A stretch of DNA of 64,000 bases, taken from contig NZ_JAKRGF010000001.1 in the NCBI RefSeq assembly GCF_022347685.1, positions 310,001 through 374,000 on the forward strand. Direction: 5' to 3'. The stretch comes from Thalassobius sp. Cn5-15. GTDB taxonomy: Bacteria; Pseudomonadota; Alphaproteobacteria; Rhodobacterales; Rhodobacteraceae. The position numbers and the translations under genes are program-made. This document shows, piece after piece, positions 55,638 through 64,000 of this stretch (position 1 is the stretch's first letter; every line of letters starts with the position of its first letter). The notes beneath the pieces were generated by a model. The model did not search any database, was not told the origin of the DNA, and worked only from the letters and a program-made list of their open reading frames with translations.

Positions 55638-56828
55638 ATGCCAGGTCGAAGATCTCAAAGGGCCGAAACCCTGACCCGTCGCAGTCTGTTGCGGGGCTGC
55701 GCTGCTGGCGCTGCGACGTTGTCGTTCGGGCTGCCCAGCGCAGGGCAGGCGGAGGCGGTGCGTTACCGTATTGATCAGATTGCCGAAGGGTTTGATGTAC
55801 CGTGGTCGCTGGCCTTTCTGCCGGATGGCGCCATGCTGGTCACAGAGCGCGATGGTCGGCTGCTGCGGATTTCCCCTGAGGGCGACGTGACTGCGATCAG
55901 CGGTTTGCCGGCGGTGGCAGCGATCGGACAGGGTGGGTTGCTGGATGTGGTCGTCGCGCCGGATTATGCGCAATCAAACCTGATTTACCTCAGCTATAGC
56001 CGCCATATGGCAGGTGGGGCCGGTGTTGCGATCAGTCGCGCCACACTGCGGCCCAAGGCGACAAAACTGCAAGGCTTGCAGCAGATTTTCAGCGATTTTC
56101 GCGGCAGCGATACCGGTCGCCATTTTGGCGGACGTTTGGTTTTGCAGGGTCGGGATTACCTTTTCCTGACCATCGGCGATATGGGTGTGCGTGATGTGGC
56201 ACAGGATGTTGGATCGCTCTGGGGCAAAGTGCTGCGTTTGACACAAGAGGGCCGGGTGCCGGATGGCAATCCGTTCAACATGCGTCGTAAGGGACGGCAA
56301 GAAATCTGGAGCCTTGGCCATCGCAACCCGCAAGGGGCGGCGCTGGACGACAGCGGTCAGCTGTGGACGTCGGAACATGGCGCCCGTGGCGGTGATGAGG
56401 TCAACCGGATTGAGGCCGGTGCGAATTACGGCTGGCCGGTGATTTCCTATGGTCGTCATTACAGTGGCCGCAAGATCGGCGAGGGCACTGCAAAGCGTGG
56501 CATGCAGCAGCCACAATATTACTGGGATCCCTCCATAGCGCCCTCTGGTTTGGCGATCAATCGCGGGGAGATGTTCCCCGAATGGCGCGGAGATTTGTTT
56601 GTCGGATCATTGAAGCTGGATCATATCGCCCGCCTCAGTGGTCGCGGTCGTGGACAGGTGGGCGGCGTGTTTGGGGGGGCGTTTGGCAGCGCGGATGCAG
56701 GATTTTCCGAGGCACGCATCCAGACACCGGAAACCAACCGTGTGCGCGATGTGCGCGTCGGCCCTGATGGGGCGTTGTGGTTTCTGAGCGAGGGGAACGG
56801 CGCGCTCTATCGTTTGTCGCGCCGCTGA
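55638..56828 (+). CDS. PQQ-dependent sugar dehydrogenase family protein (soluble GDH type)
   Basis: A 396-residue exported beta-propeller of the YliI/soluble glucose dehydrogenase family. The N-terminus has a Tat-like signal (LTRRSLLRGCAAG... cut near GQAEA). The propeller has FDVPWSLAFLPDG, GRHFGGRLV, IWSLGHRNPQGAAL and TSEHGARGGDEVNRI; the His-rich and Arg residues expected for PQQ and calcium binding are visible. ATG 55638 has GAGGAGG 6 bases upstream, so the long frame back to 54915 is rejected. It probably oxidises aldoses in the periplasm. Single gene, convergent with the regulator. Confidence 0.88.
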   Translation: MPGRRSQRAETLTRRSLLRGCAAGAATLSFGLPSAGQAEAVRYRIDQIAEGFDVPWSLAFLPDGAMLVTERDGRLLRISPEGDVTAISGLPAVAAIGQGGLLDVVVAPDYAQSNLIYLSYSRHMAGGAGVAISRATLRPKATKLQGLQQIFSDFRGSDTGRHFGGRLVLQGRDYLFLTIGDMGVRDVAQDVGSLWGKVLRLTQEGRVPDGNPFNMRRKGRQEIWSLGHRNPQGAALDDSGQLWTSEHGARGGDEVNRIEAGANYGWPVISYGRHYSGRKIGEGTAKRGMQQPQYYWDPSIAPSGLAINRGEMFPEWRGDLFVGSLKLDHIARLSGRGRGQVGGVFGGAFGSADAGFSEARIQTPETNRVRDVRVGPDGALWFLSEGNGALYRLSRR

Positions 56829-56860
56829 TCTGTTTTCTTAGCCAATAGCGTGTGATCAGA

Positions 56861-57865
56861 TCACTCTGGCGTACGAACGGTCTGGCTGCCGCGTTCGCGG
56901 TAGGGGGTGGTGTTGTAATGTGACCGGTAGCATTTGGAGAAATGAGAAGGCGAAGCAAAGCCGCAGGCCAGCGCCACGTTGATCACACTCATATCCGTCT
57001 GCATCAACAGATTGCGCGCCTTTTGCAGGCGCAGTTCCATATAATATCGCTTCGGGCTGCGATTCAGGTAGCGGCGGAACAGGCGTTCCAGCTGACGCGT
57101 GGACATGCCAACCTCTTTGGCCAGCAGGGAGGGGCTGATCGGCTCTTCCATGTTGGCTTCCATCATCTGGATGACCTGTGACAGTTTCGGATGGCGTACG
57201 CCGATCCGCGTCGGCACTGACAGGCGCAGCGGGTCCTGATCAGTGCGGATTGACGAATATATCAACTGGTCGGCTACCGCGTTCGCCAGCTCTTCACCGT
57301 GGTCAGAAGCGATCAGTGACAGCATCAGGTCAAGCGAAGCCGTGCCGCCCGCCGCTGTCATCCGGTTGCCGGAAATCACGAAAACCGATTTGGTCAGCTC
57401 AACATCGACAAACTCCTCCTCGAAGCTGTCCTGATGTTCCCAGTGAATTGTCGCCCGCTTGCCATCCAACAAGCCAGCATGCGCGAGGCTGTAGGCGCCG
57501 GTGCAGAGGCTGCCGACCACAATGCCCTTGCGCGCCTCGCGGCGCAGCCATGAAACCAACCGCTTGGAGGTGTTCTGGCGCACATTCACGCCGCCACACA
57601 GCAGCAGCCGGTCATCCCGCCCCAATTCACCCAAGTCGTTGTCCAGATTGAACGCCACGCCAGCCGAAGAGGTAACGCTTTCTCCGCCTTCGCCCTGCAA
57701 TTCCCAGGAATACAGCTCCTTGCCGGCCGTATAGTTGGCGATCCGCAAGCAATCCAAGGCCGAGGCAAAGGGCAGCAGCGTAAACTGTTCCAGCAGCACA
57801 AAGACAACCTTGATCGGGGTGTCACCTTCGCTGCGGCCGGCACGGGCGGGGCGGGTTGTTTCCAT
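56861..57865 (-). CDS. GlxA family transcriptional regulator (DJ-1/PfpI + AraC HTH)
   Basis: A 334-residue regulator. Residues about 18-190 form a DJ-1/PfpI-like domain (VVGSLCTGAYSLAHAGLLDG around the nucleophile-elbow position). Residues about 225-330 form an AraC/XylS double HTH (MSTRQLERLFRRYL and VALACGFASPSHFSKCYR). Relatives such as GbdR and CdhR control glycine betaine or carnitine use; the effector here is unknown. No target operon is adjacent: the aroG gene is divergent across 293 bases, which hold an 11-bp direct repeat and little else. Confidence 0.9.
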   Translation of the reverse strand: METTRPARAGRSEGDTPIKVVFVLLEQFTLLPFASALDCLRIANYTAGKELYSWELQGEGGESVTSSAGVAFNLDNDLGELGRDDRLLLCGGVNVRQNTSKRLVSWLRREARKGIVVGSLCTGAYSLAHAGLLDGKRATIHWEHQDSFEEEFVDVELTKSVFVISGNRMTAAGGTASLDLMLSLIASDHGEELANAVADQLIYSSIRTDQDPLRLSVPTRIGVRHPKLSQVIQMMEANMEEPISPSLLAKEVGMSTRQLERLFRRYLNRSPKRYYMELRLQKARNLLMQTDMSVINVALACGFASPSHFSKCYRSHYNTTPYRERGSQTVRTPE

Positions 57866-58054
57866 TTAGACGTCCTTGGAATGGGTGATCTGGTGTGCGA
57901 TGCTTATATGTGGCGCCCGATCGAAGAAACGACGCCACGTAACAGCATAGCTTAGACAGACCCTTGATGTCACACAATAGTACAGATGAACGATGATGTT
58001 CAGGACTGTATTTTTCGCCTCTTAACCGTGATTTGCGCGCGTTTCCAGCAGAGA

Positions 58055-58073
58055 TTTCATATAAATTTCATAT
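58055..58073. repeat. tandem 11-bp direct repeat upstream of aroG
   Basis: TTTCATATAAA is followed directly by TTTCATAT, giving an 11-base helical repeat in the spacer between the GlxA-type gene and aroG. It may be a binding site for either promoter. No protein can be assigned. Confidence 0.35.
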
Positions 58074-58158
58074 CTGTTTTGGGCGCTGTTTTTCATGGCC
58101 TCCATCGTCGATTGCAGCTATAGAACCGCAACGCCTAAATACCCGACCGGAGGATCGC

Positions 58159-59526
58159 ATGAACGACTGGCAAAAATCCAACTGGCGCGGCAAACCGCGT
58201 ATTCAGATGCCTGATTACACGGATCAAGCCGCTTTGAATGCCGTTGAAGGGCAGTTGTCGAACTATCCGCCGCTGGTTTTTGCCGGTGAGGCCCGCAAAC
58301 TGAAGTCACAGCTGGCCGCCGCGTCACGCGGCGAAGCATTTCTGCTACAGGGTGGCGATTGCGCCGAGAGCTTTGAACAGTTTTCCGCCAACGGGATTCG
58401 CGACACTTTCAAAGTAATGCTGCAGATGGCGATGGTGCTGACCTATGGCGCCAAGGTGCCGGTGGTAAAGGTTGGGCGCATGGCCGGTCAGTTCGCCAAG
58501 CCGCGTTCGGCCCCGACAGAAACCATCGATGGCGTGGAACTGCCCAGCTACCGTGGTGACATCATCAACGAGCTGGACTTCACCTCCGAGGCCCGTATTC
58601 CTGATCCTAAGAAAATGCTGCAGGCCTACACACAGGCCGCTGCAACGCTGAACCTGTTGCGCGCGTTTTCAACCGGCGGCTATGCGGATGTGCATCAGGT
58701 GCACAAATGGACGCTGGGTTTCACTGAGGGCGAAAACGCCGCCAAATATCGCGATATGGCCAACCGCATCAGCGACACGCTGGACTTTATGCGGGCTGCA
58801 GGTGTTGACAGCGATATGGCGCACACGCTGCAAACCGTGGATTTCTACACCAGCCATGAATCGCTGCTGCTGGAGTATGAAGAGGCGCTGACGCGTGAAG
58901 ACTCGACTTCTGGCAAGTGGCTGGCGGGGTCTGGCCATATGATCTGGATCGGCGACCGTACTCGTCAGCCCGACGGCGCGCACGTTGAATTTGCCCGTGG
59001 TGTACTGAACCCGATCGGTCTGAAATGTGGCCCGACCACCACAGCCGAGGATCTGAAGGTTCTGATGGCCAAGCTGAACCCTGAAAACGAGGCAGGTCGC
59101 CTGACCCTGATCGCCCGTTTCGGTGCCGGTCAGGTCGCTGATCACTTGCCGCGCCTGATCAAAGCGGTTGAGGAAGAGGGTGCCAACGTGCTTTGGACCT
59201 GTGACGCGATGCACGGCAACACCATCAAATCCGCCACAGGTTATAAAACCCGCCCATTCCAATCGGTTCTGACGGAGGTGCAGGAATTCTTCCAGATCCA
59301 TCGCGCCGAAGGAACCGTGCCGGGTGGTGTGCATTTCGAGATGACCGGGCAGGATGTCACCGAATGCACCGGCGGCGTGCGTGCTGTGACCGAAGAGGAT
59401 CTGTCAGCCCGCTACCACACAGCATGTGACCCGCGCCTGAACGCCAGCCAATCGCTGGAACTGGCTTTCCTCGTGGCCGAAGAACTGTCCACGCTGCGTC
59501 AGGAAAAGCAGGCAAAGGCCAGCTAA
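58159..59526 (+). CDS. aroG: class II 3-deoxy-7-phosphoheptulonate (DAHP) synthase
   Basis: Condenses phosphoenolpyruvate and erythrose 4-phosphate, the entry step to chorismate. The 455-residue length and [13 protein letters not shown] start are typical of the plant-like class II enzyme. Motifs: [45 protein letters not shown] and [14 protein letters not shown] hold the metal and substrate ligands. ATG 58159 has CGGAGGATCG upstream. It ends in its own terminator. Confidence 0.97.
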   Translation: MNDWQKSNWRGKPRIQMPDYTDQAALNAVEGQLSNYPPLVFAGEARKLKSQLAAASRGEAFLLQGGDCAESFEQFSANGIRDTFKVMLQMAMVLTYGAKVPVVKVGRMAGQFAKPRSAPTETIDGVELPSYRGDIINELDFTSEARIPDPKKMLQAYTQAAATLNLLRAFSTGGYADVHQVHKWTLGFTEGENAAKYRDMANRISDTLDFMRAAGVDSDMAHTLQTVDFYTSHESLLLEYEEALTREDSTSGKWLAGSGHMIWIGDRTRQPDGAHVEFARGVLNPIGLKCGPTTTAEDLKVLMAKLNPENEAGRLTLIARFGAGQVADHLPRLIKAVEEEGANVLWTCDAMHGNTIKSATGYKTRPFQSVLTEVQEFFQIHRAEGTVPGGVHFEMTGQDVTECTGGVRAVTEEDLSARYHTACDPRLNASQSLELAFLVAEELSTLRQEKQAKAS

Positions 59527-59560
59527 GCGCGCAACGGTGATTTGCAAAAATGATCCAAAG

Positions 59561-59587
59561 CGCCCCGGTCTCTCCGGGGCGTTTTTC
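59561..59587 (+). terminator. intrinsic terminator of aroG
   Basis: CGCCCCGG (59561-59568) pairs with CCGGGGCG (59574-59581) and is followed by TTTTT. It ends the plus-strand aroG transcript 34 bases after its stop and also lies beyond the PAS_5 gene's stop on the minus strand. Confidence 0.92.
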
Positions 59588-59600
59588 ATTTTTGAGCGCG

Positions 59601-60362
59601 CTAGGTTTTCGGTTTTGTCTCGCTCACCAGTCGCAGATGGCTGGGGCGTTTAGATGCGTCGCGCGTGGTGGCATGACCGAAGGGCAGGGGGCCTTCGGCG
59701 AAACCTTCAGGCGTTGGGTCGGCAGACGTGGCAGTATTTGTCTTATAAGGTGCGGGCAATGGCGGCGGCAAAATGCTGGCTGTTTCCAGCATCCGCAGCC
59801 GGTGCGACACCAGTTGCAACGAACGCGGTGCAGCCCCCACAGAACCGCGGTAACTGATCCCGCCCAGAAGGCGCGTTGTGTAGCCCTGATCATCCAGCAA
59901 CGGCCAGAGCGCCAGCCGTCCCTCCAGCGCAGGCTTGCCGGGGCCACGGGTGGCGCTGACCTCCGCCTGTAAAAGCGCGGGTTGGGTGCAGACCGCCTCG
60001 CATAAGGTGTTGAGTTCGCCTTGGTGGCGATTGGAAAACAGAGCGGTGGGGGGCATTCCGCGCACCTCCATTCCCATCAGATCGTTCAGCGCATGTCCTG
60101 CCAAACGCAGGCGGAACATGCCCTCCTCTAGCCGTTCAAGGATAAAACTGTTTGCCAGCGCGCCGACAATACCGCGTGGGTCAATATCGGCACGCGCAGG
60201 CAAGCCTGCGGTGCCCCGATCGGCCCGTCGTTTGGCGTGCCAATAGGCGTCCAGCTCCGCCAGTTCGGGGAAGTGTCCTGAGTTCAAAAAAGGTGTCATC
60301 TCTAGCACGTTCCCCCGATCTGTCGCTGCGCCCTGCGCTGCTGCTTTGCTCATGTTAAACAT
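59601..60362 (-). CDS. PAS_5 domain protein, putative CtrA target
   Basis: A 253-residue soluble protein whose central part (about 35-165) matches the PAS_5 pattern common in alphaproteobacteria: HFPELAELDAYWHAKRR, RADIDPRGI and FRLRLAGHALNDLMGMEVRG. The C-terminal 80 residues are Pro/Ala-rich and probably disordered. There is no kinase or cyclase domain, so it may be a partner protein in signalling. ATG 60362 is used (ATG 60353 also possible). Upstream, on the minus strand, lie two CtrA-type boxes. Convergent with aroG. Confidence 0.82.
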   Translation of the reverse strand: MFNMSKAAAQGAATDRGNVLEMTPFLNSGHFPELAELDAYWHAKRRADRGTAGLPARADIDPRGIVGALANSFILERLEEGMFRLRLAGHALNDLMGMEVRGMPPTALFSNRHQGELNTLCEAVCTQPALLQAEVSATRGPGKPALEGRLALWPLLDDQGYTTRLLGGISYRGSVGAAPRSLQLVSHRLRMLETASILPPPLPAPYKTNTATSADPTPEGFAEGPLPFGHATTRDASKRPSHLRLVSETKPKT

Positions 60363-60445
60363 TCTGCGACCCTAATCCGTTACGCCCATTATATGTCCCC
60401 CAGTCTGCGCAGCGGATCAGGTGTCAGCCTCATCGCTGATGGTGG

Positions 60446-60460
60446 TTAAAGAATCCTTAA
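60446..60460. promoter_or_regulatory. CtrA box, perfect consensus
   Basis: TTAA-AGAATCC-TTAA matches the CtrA full-site consensus TTAA-N7-TTAA at all 8 core positions. It is about 85 bases upstream of the PAS_5 gene start and 193 bases before yicC, so the PAS_5 gene is the likelier target. Confidence 0.6.
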
Positions 60461-60471
60461 CGCAGCAAAGG

Positions 60472-60486
60472 TTACTGATGAGTTAA
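60472..60486. promoter_or_regulatory. second CtrA-like box
   Basis: TTAC-TGATGAG-TTAA followed by CC matches 7 of 8 CtrA core positions. It lies 26 bases from the perfect box, centre to centre, on the same face range of the helix. Two neighbouring sites suggest cooperative binding. Confidence 0.5.
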
Positions 60487-60652
60487 CCTGTCACAGTTTT
60501 CTGCAAATTTGCGCTAAATCCGGTGGGCTGGTTAATCGCGGCCATAATGGCGCGCCACAGTGGTACAGATAAATACTGCCTGCTGCCGCAATCCTCTTGC
60601 CCGACCTCGCGCAACAGGGCCATAACGGGCGCGAAACAGAAGGAGATCGCAA

Positions 60653-61543
60653 GTGCTGCAGTCGATGACGGGATTTGCCTCAGGCAAGGGCGCTCTGGCG
60701 CCGCACAGCTGGACGTGGGAACTGCGGTCAGTAAACGCCAAAGGTCTGGATCTGCGCCTGCGGGTGCCTGACTGGATCGAGGGATTGGAGACCGCTCTGC
60801 GCGGCCAGCTTGGGACTGCCTTGGGCCGTGGCAATGTCACGCTGTCGCTGCGAATCCAACGTGAGGAAACCGGCAGCGTGCAAGTGCTGAACGCGTCCGT
60901 TCTGGACAGCACGCTGATCGCGTTATCCCAGATCACCGCTCGCGCCGCCGCACAGGGTGTGGAACTCGCCCCAATGACGGCTGCTGATTTGATGGCCCAA
61001 CGTGGCGTAATGGAACAGGCCAGTAGCGAGGATGAGACAAAGGCGCTCTCTGCCGCGTTGCTGGCAGAATTTCCGGCGATCCTGCAGGCTTTCACGGACA
61101 TGCGCGCCACCGAAGGCAGGGCGCTGCATCAGGTGCTGACCCGCGCGGTGGATGAGATTGAGACGCTGACCGATCAGGCAGAGGCTGCGATTGGCGACCG
61201 CAAGGTTGCGATGGAGGATGTGCTGCGCAGCGCCCTGACCCGCGTAATGCAAAATGTGGACACGATGGATGAAGACCGTCTGGCGCAGGAGATGGCGCTG
61301 ATCGCGGTGAAATCCGACGTGACCGAAGAATTGGATCGTCTGCGCGCGCACATCGCAGCGGCGCGTGATCTGTTAAATGTAACAAAACCCGTTGGCCGCA
61401 AGCTGGACTTCCTCATGCAGGAGTTCAACCGCGAAGCCAACACGCTGTGTTCTAAATCCCAGAACACTGCGCTGACACGCATTGGTCTGGACCTGAAAAC
61501 GGTGATCGATCAGATGCGTGAACAAGTCCAAAATGTGGAGTAA
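60653..61543 (+). CDS. yicC: YicC/YloC family endoribonuclease
   Basis: A 296-residue protein of the YicC family: the N-terminus LQSMTGFASG and SVNAKGLDLRLR, with the C-terminal DUF1732 part GRKLDFLMQEFNREANTLCSKS. E. coli YicC is an endoribonuclease; RNA cleavage here is by family. The GTG start at 60653 has AGAAGGAG 7 bases upstream. It is followed 6 bases later by gmk, the usual yicC-gmk pairing. Confidence 0.93.
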   Translation: MLQSMTGFASGKGALAPHSWTWELRSVNAKGLDLRLRVPDWIEGLETALRGQLGTALGRGNVTLSLRIQREETGSVQVLNASVLDSTLIALSQITARAAAQGVELAPMTAADLMAQRGVMEQASSEDETKALSAALLAEFPAILQAFTDMRATEGRALHQVLTRAVDEIETLTDQAEAAIGDRKVAMEDVLRSALTRVMQNVDTMDEDRLAQEMALIAVKSDVTEELDRLRAHIAAARDLLNVTKPVGRKLDFLMQEFNREANTLCSKSQNTALTRIGLDLKTVIDQMREQVQNVE

Positions 61544-61549
61544 CCCAAA

Positions 61550-62209
61550 ATGACTGCCCCCGAGGCCACCCAAAACCGCCGCGGCCTGCTGATTATCCTG
61601 TCTTCACCCTCTGGTGCAGGCAAATCCACCCTGACGCGTCACCTGCGCGAGTGGGATCCGACGATCCGTTTCTCGGTATCCGCCACCACCCGTCAGCCGC
61701 GTCCGGGCGAAGAGGACGGGGTGCATTACCACTTCCTGACCGAAGATCACTTCAAGCGTGATGTGGCGGACGGCGAAATGCTGGAACATGCCCATGTTTT
61801 CGGTAATTTCTACGGCTCCCCCAAGGGGCCGGTGCAGGCCGCGATTGAAGCGGGCGAAGATGTGCTGTTTGACATCGACTGGCAGGGCGCACAGCAAATT
61901 TGCCAGTCCTCGCTGGCGCCGCACACGCTGTCGATCTTTATCCTGCCGCCGTCGATCAAGGAACTGCACCGTCGTCTGGTCAATCGAGGTCAGGACAGCG
62001 AAGAGGTGATCGCCAAGCGGATGCAGAAAAGCTGGGACGAGATCAGTCATTGGGGCAGTTATGATTATGTGCTGGTCAATGATGATCTGGAAAAGACTGC
62101 AGAGGATCTGAAAACCATCGTCGCCGCCACCCGCCTGCGCCGGTTGCAGCAACCTGCGTTGATGGAACATGTGCGCAGTCTTCAGGCCGAATTTGAGGAT
62201 TTGCAATGA
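61550..62209 (+). CDS. gmk: guanylate kinase
   Basis: Phosphorylates GMP and dGMP. The 219-residue product has the P-loop [11 protein letters not shown] (about 18-28), the GMP-binding region [13 protein letters not shown] and [17 protein letters not shown]. Its stop overlaps the carbonic anhydrase start (ATGA). Confidence 0.97.
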   Translation: MTAPEATQNRRGLLIILSSPSGAGKSTLTRHLREWDPTIRFSVSATTRQPRPGEEDGVHYHFLTEDHFKRDVADGEMLEHAHVFGNFYGSPKGPVQAAIEAGEDVLFDIDWQGAQQICQSSLAPHTLSIFILPPSIKELHRRLVNRGQDSEEVIAKRMQKSWDEISHWGSYDYVLVNDDLEKTAEDLKTIVAATRLRRLQQPALMEHVRSLQAEFEDLQ

Positions 62210-62733
62210 CACTCTACGCTCTTGATGGCCTTGCGCCGCGTCTGGCTGAGGATGGCGATGTCTGGATTGCGCCGGATGCCAATGTGATTGGCAATGTAGT
62301 GGTCGAAAGCGGTGCATCGGTCTGGTTCGGCTGCACTATTCGTGGTGACAATGAGGAAATCCGCATTGGTCAGGGCAGCAACGTGCAGGAAAACACGGTG
62401 ATGCACACCGATCCCGGTTGTCCGCTGACCATCGGGCAGAACTGTACCATCGGGCACAAGGCGATGCTGCATGGCTGCGTCATTGGCGATAACTCCCTGA
62501 TCGGAATGGGGGCGACGGTGCTGAATGGCGCCAAAATCGGTAAAAACTGCCTGATCGGTGCGGGTGCGCTGATCACCGAAGGCAAAGAGATCCCCGATGG
62601 CTCGCTGGTTATGGGCGCGCCGGGCAAGGTGGTGCGCCAGTTGGACGAAGCCGCCATTGCGGGCCTCACGCGGTCTGCGCTGCACTATCAGAACAACATG
62701 CGCCGGTTCCGCGCAGGTCTGAAACCCATCTGA
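62206..62733 (+). CDS. gamma carbonic anhydrase family protein
   Basis: A 175-residue left-handed beta-helix protein of the gamma-CA/YrdA-PaaY group. Metal-ligand His residues sit in [20 protein letters not shown]; hexapeptide repeats cover about residues 20-130. Whether it hydrates CO2 or is an acyltransferase-like relative cannot be read from sequence. Overlap with gmk indicates coupling. Confidence 0.93.
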   Translation: MTLYALDGLAPRLAEDGDVWIAPDANVIGNVVVESGASVWFGCTIRGDNEEIRIGQGSNVQENTVMHTDPGCPLTIGQNCTIGHKAMLHGCVIGDNSLIGMGATVLNGAKIGKNCLIGAGALITEGKEIPDGSLVMGAPGKVVRQLDEAAIAGLTRSALHYQNNMRRFRAGLKPI

Positions 62734-62766
62734 ACCTTCTCTGCCCCTCATAAAGGCCTATTTCTC

Positions 62767-63822
62767 ATGCGACCATCGGATCAAATCACTGCAGCGCATT
62801 CCCTTCTTGCGGCGTTACCGCAACCGGCGCTGCTGATCGTCGGCACTGACCGGATCCTTAGTGCCAATGACAAGGTTGAGGCGCTGCTGGGAGAGGGGTT
62901 GTCTGGGCGGCACCTTATCACGGTGATCCGGCAGCCGTCCGTTTTGGAAGCCATTGAACGCTGCGAGCAGACCCGTGCCAAGCAACAGGCGCGCTATCTG
63001 GGCCAGGACGTGCGCAATGAACTGACTTACCGAGTCACCTGCGGTTATGTGGACATGCGGGAAATCCGTGGGGTTCTGGTCAGTTTCGAGGATATTAGCC
63101 AAGCAGAGGCGATGGGCCAGATGCGCCGTGATTTCGTCGCCAACGTCAGCCATGAACTGCGCACGCCGCTGACCGCGCTGATGGGGTTTATCGAAACCCT
63201 GCAAGGGCCGGCAGCTGCGGATGCGGGCGCGCGGGACCGCTTCTTGTCAATCATGTCGAATGAGGCCAGCCGAATGAACCGTCTGGTCAGTGATCTGTTA
63301 TCGCTGAGCCAAGTGGTGGCAGAGGCGCGACTGCGGCCGTCGCAACAGCTGGACCTGAACATGCTGCTGGTTGAAACGCTGAACGGACTGGGGCCAGTTC
63401 TGGAGGAGGCGAATGTTACAATTGACCGACAGCTGCCAGATGGCCCCGTGATCGTTCCCGGCGATCATGATCAGCTGCGGCAGGTGTTCACCAACCTGCT
63501 GGAGAACGCCATTAAATATGGCGGCCGCGACAACACTGTCACCCTGCGCCTTTCACAGAACCCGCGCGACCCGGTTCTGCGGGGGGCAGGCGTGCGGGTG
63601 GATGTGATTGATCGTGGTCCGGGCATTGAGGCGGTGCATCTGCCGCGTCTCACCGAACGGTTTTACCGCATCGACAGCCACCGCTCCCGTGAAATGGGGG
63701 GCACCGGTCTGGGGCTGGCGATTGTGAAACACATCGTTAATCGCCATCGCGGTCGTTTAAAAATTCAAAGTGTGGAGGGGCAGGGCAGCACCTTCTCCGT
63801 ATTGCTGCCGCTGGATCTATGA
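62767..63822 (+). CDS. phoR: PhoR-like sensor histidine kinase, soluble
   Basis: A 351-residue kinase with an N-terminal PAS domain (about 12-112), the H box VANVSHELRTPLTAL with phosphoacceptor His129, then N box FTNLLENAIKYGG, G1 DVIDRGPGIE and G2 MGGTGLGLAIVKHI. No membrane segment is seen, unlike E. coli PhoR. The phosphate-starvation assignment rests on resemblance and the common location of phoR upstream of pst genes, which would lie beyond the window's edge. The 178 bases after its stop contain no gene I can support. Confidence 0.8.
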   Translation: MRPSDQITAAHSLLAALPQPALLIVGTDRILSANDKVEALLGEGLSGRHLITVIRQPSVLEAIERCEQTRAKQQARYLGQDVRNELTYRVTCGYVDMREIRGVLVSFEDISQAEAMGQMRRDFVANVSHELRTPLTALMGFIETLQGPAAADAGARDRFLSIMSNEASRMNRLVSDLLSLSQVVAEARLRPSQQLDLNMLLVETLNGLGPVLEEANVTIDRQLPDGPVIVPGDHDQLRQVFTNLLENAIKYGGRDNTVTLRLSQNPRDPVLRGAGVRVDVIDRGPGIEAVHLPRLTERFYRIDSHRSREMGGTGLGLAIVKHIVNRHRGRLKIQSVEGQGSTFSVLLPLDL

Positions 63823-64000
63823 TCCGGCAATAGTACGTCAGGCCGTCGGATGGCATAATTCCCCCGTTTCAGCACGGCAATCACGTCATCGTCACAGTTT
63901 CGAGATTCGAATTTCAGTGTCATTGTTACAAACCCCCTACGAAAGGGTGTGTGTCCTGCGCTTTTCACGGCAGTGTGTCACAACAACTAACCTGATTTGT

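Noticed and set aside
57127-57145. Another GGGAGG (complement CCTCCC) site as a third sRNA copy
   Set aside because: It lies inside the GlxA-type regulator coding sequence and has no flanking hairpins or terminator.
63765-63968. 67-codon minus-strand frame and Pho-box-like TGTCA repeats at the right edge
   Set aside because: The frame overlaps the 3' end of the kinase gene and has no known motif. The TGTCA/TTTCA elements are not spaced by 11 bases as in a Pho box.
1-64000. Insertion sequences, integrases, CRISPR arrays, rRNA operons
   Set aside because: None was found on reading both strands; the only phage-like genes are the GTA-type endolysin and holin.

Overview
This window looks like ordinary core chromosome of a marine alphaproteobacterium of the Rhodobacteraceae (Roseobacter group). 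The signs are the high GC content, a B12-dependent ribonucleotide reductase (NrdJ) as the ribonucleotide reductase seen, a trpGDC-moaC-moeA-lexA block with an alphaproteobacterial SOS box (GTTC-N7-GTTC), a fused indolepyruvate ferredoxin oxidoreductase, a PAS_5-type protein, a two-domain cold-shock protein, and a gene-transfer-agent (GTA) type endolysin/holin pair. I see no insertion sequence, integrase, prophage structural genes, CRISPR array or rRNA. Family names are recognised from sequence by eye, without database searches.

Layout. 0-3.3 kb: 3' end of lpxD, a dedicated acyl carrier protein and ketosynthase, an IalB-family secreted protein, and a 466-base intergenic region with what look like two small RNA units on the minus strand. 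3.3-12 kb: HerA-like ATPase, RluE-type pseudouridine synthase, trpE-ppiD, an aminotransferase, gpt, a secreted Excalibur protein and a LysE exporter. 12-21 kb: pdxH, cold-shock protein, DUF192 protein, tRNA-Pro, nrdJ, a soluble chemoreceptor, dsbB and a DedA-like protein. 21-27 kb: tRNA-Leu, bolA/membrane protein/grx4, two uncharacterised genes, purL, a second small-RNA-like unit and a LysR regulator. 27-33 kb: indolepyruvate oxidoreductase, an acyltransferase and murI. 33-37 kb: ccmE, GTA endolysin and holin, ccmF, ccmH. 37-44 kb: enoyl-CoA hydratase, an unknown protein, gltA, gltX, comEC, lexA. 44-50 kb: moeA, moaC, trpC, trpD, trpG and a YibQ-type protein. 50-55 kb: livKGFHM branched-chain amino acid transporter. 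55-64 kb: PQQ-type sugar dehydrogenase, GlxA-type regulator, DAHP synthase, PAS_5 protein, yicC, gmk, gamma carbonic anhydrase and a phoR-like kinase.

How things work together. Aromatic amino acid synthesis is spread over aroG, trpE and trpGDC. CcmE, CcmF and CcmH act together in cytochrome c haem attachment, but the GTA lysis pair sits between ccmE and ccmF. Sites resembling the CtrA box (TTAA-N7-TTAA) lie before the lysis pair, before comEC and, as a tandem pair, before the PAS_5 gene. This suggests one CtrA-controlled programme covering GTA release, DNA uptake and signalling.

The most novel-looking signal is a repeated minus-strand arrangement at 3.2 kb and 26.2 kb: a hairpin, a linker with a CCUCCCUGU core (complementary to Shine-Dalgarno sequences), and a strong intrinsic terminator. 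It may be a family of small RNAs.
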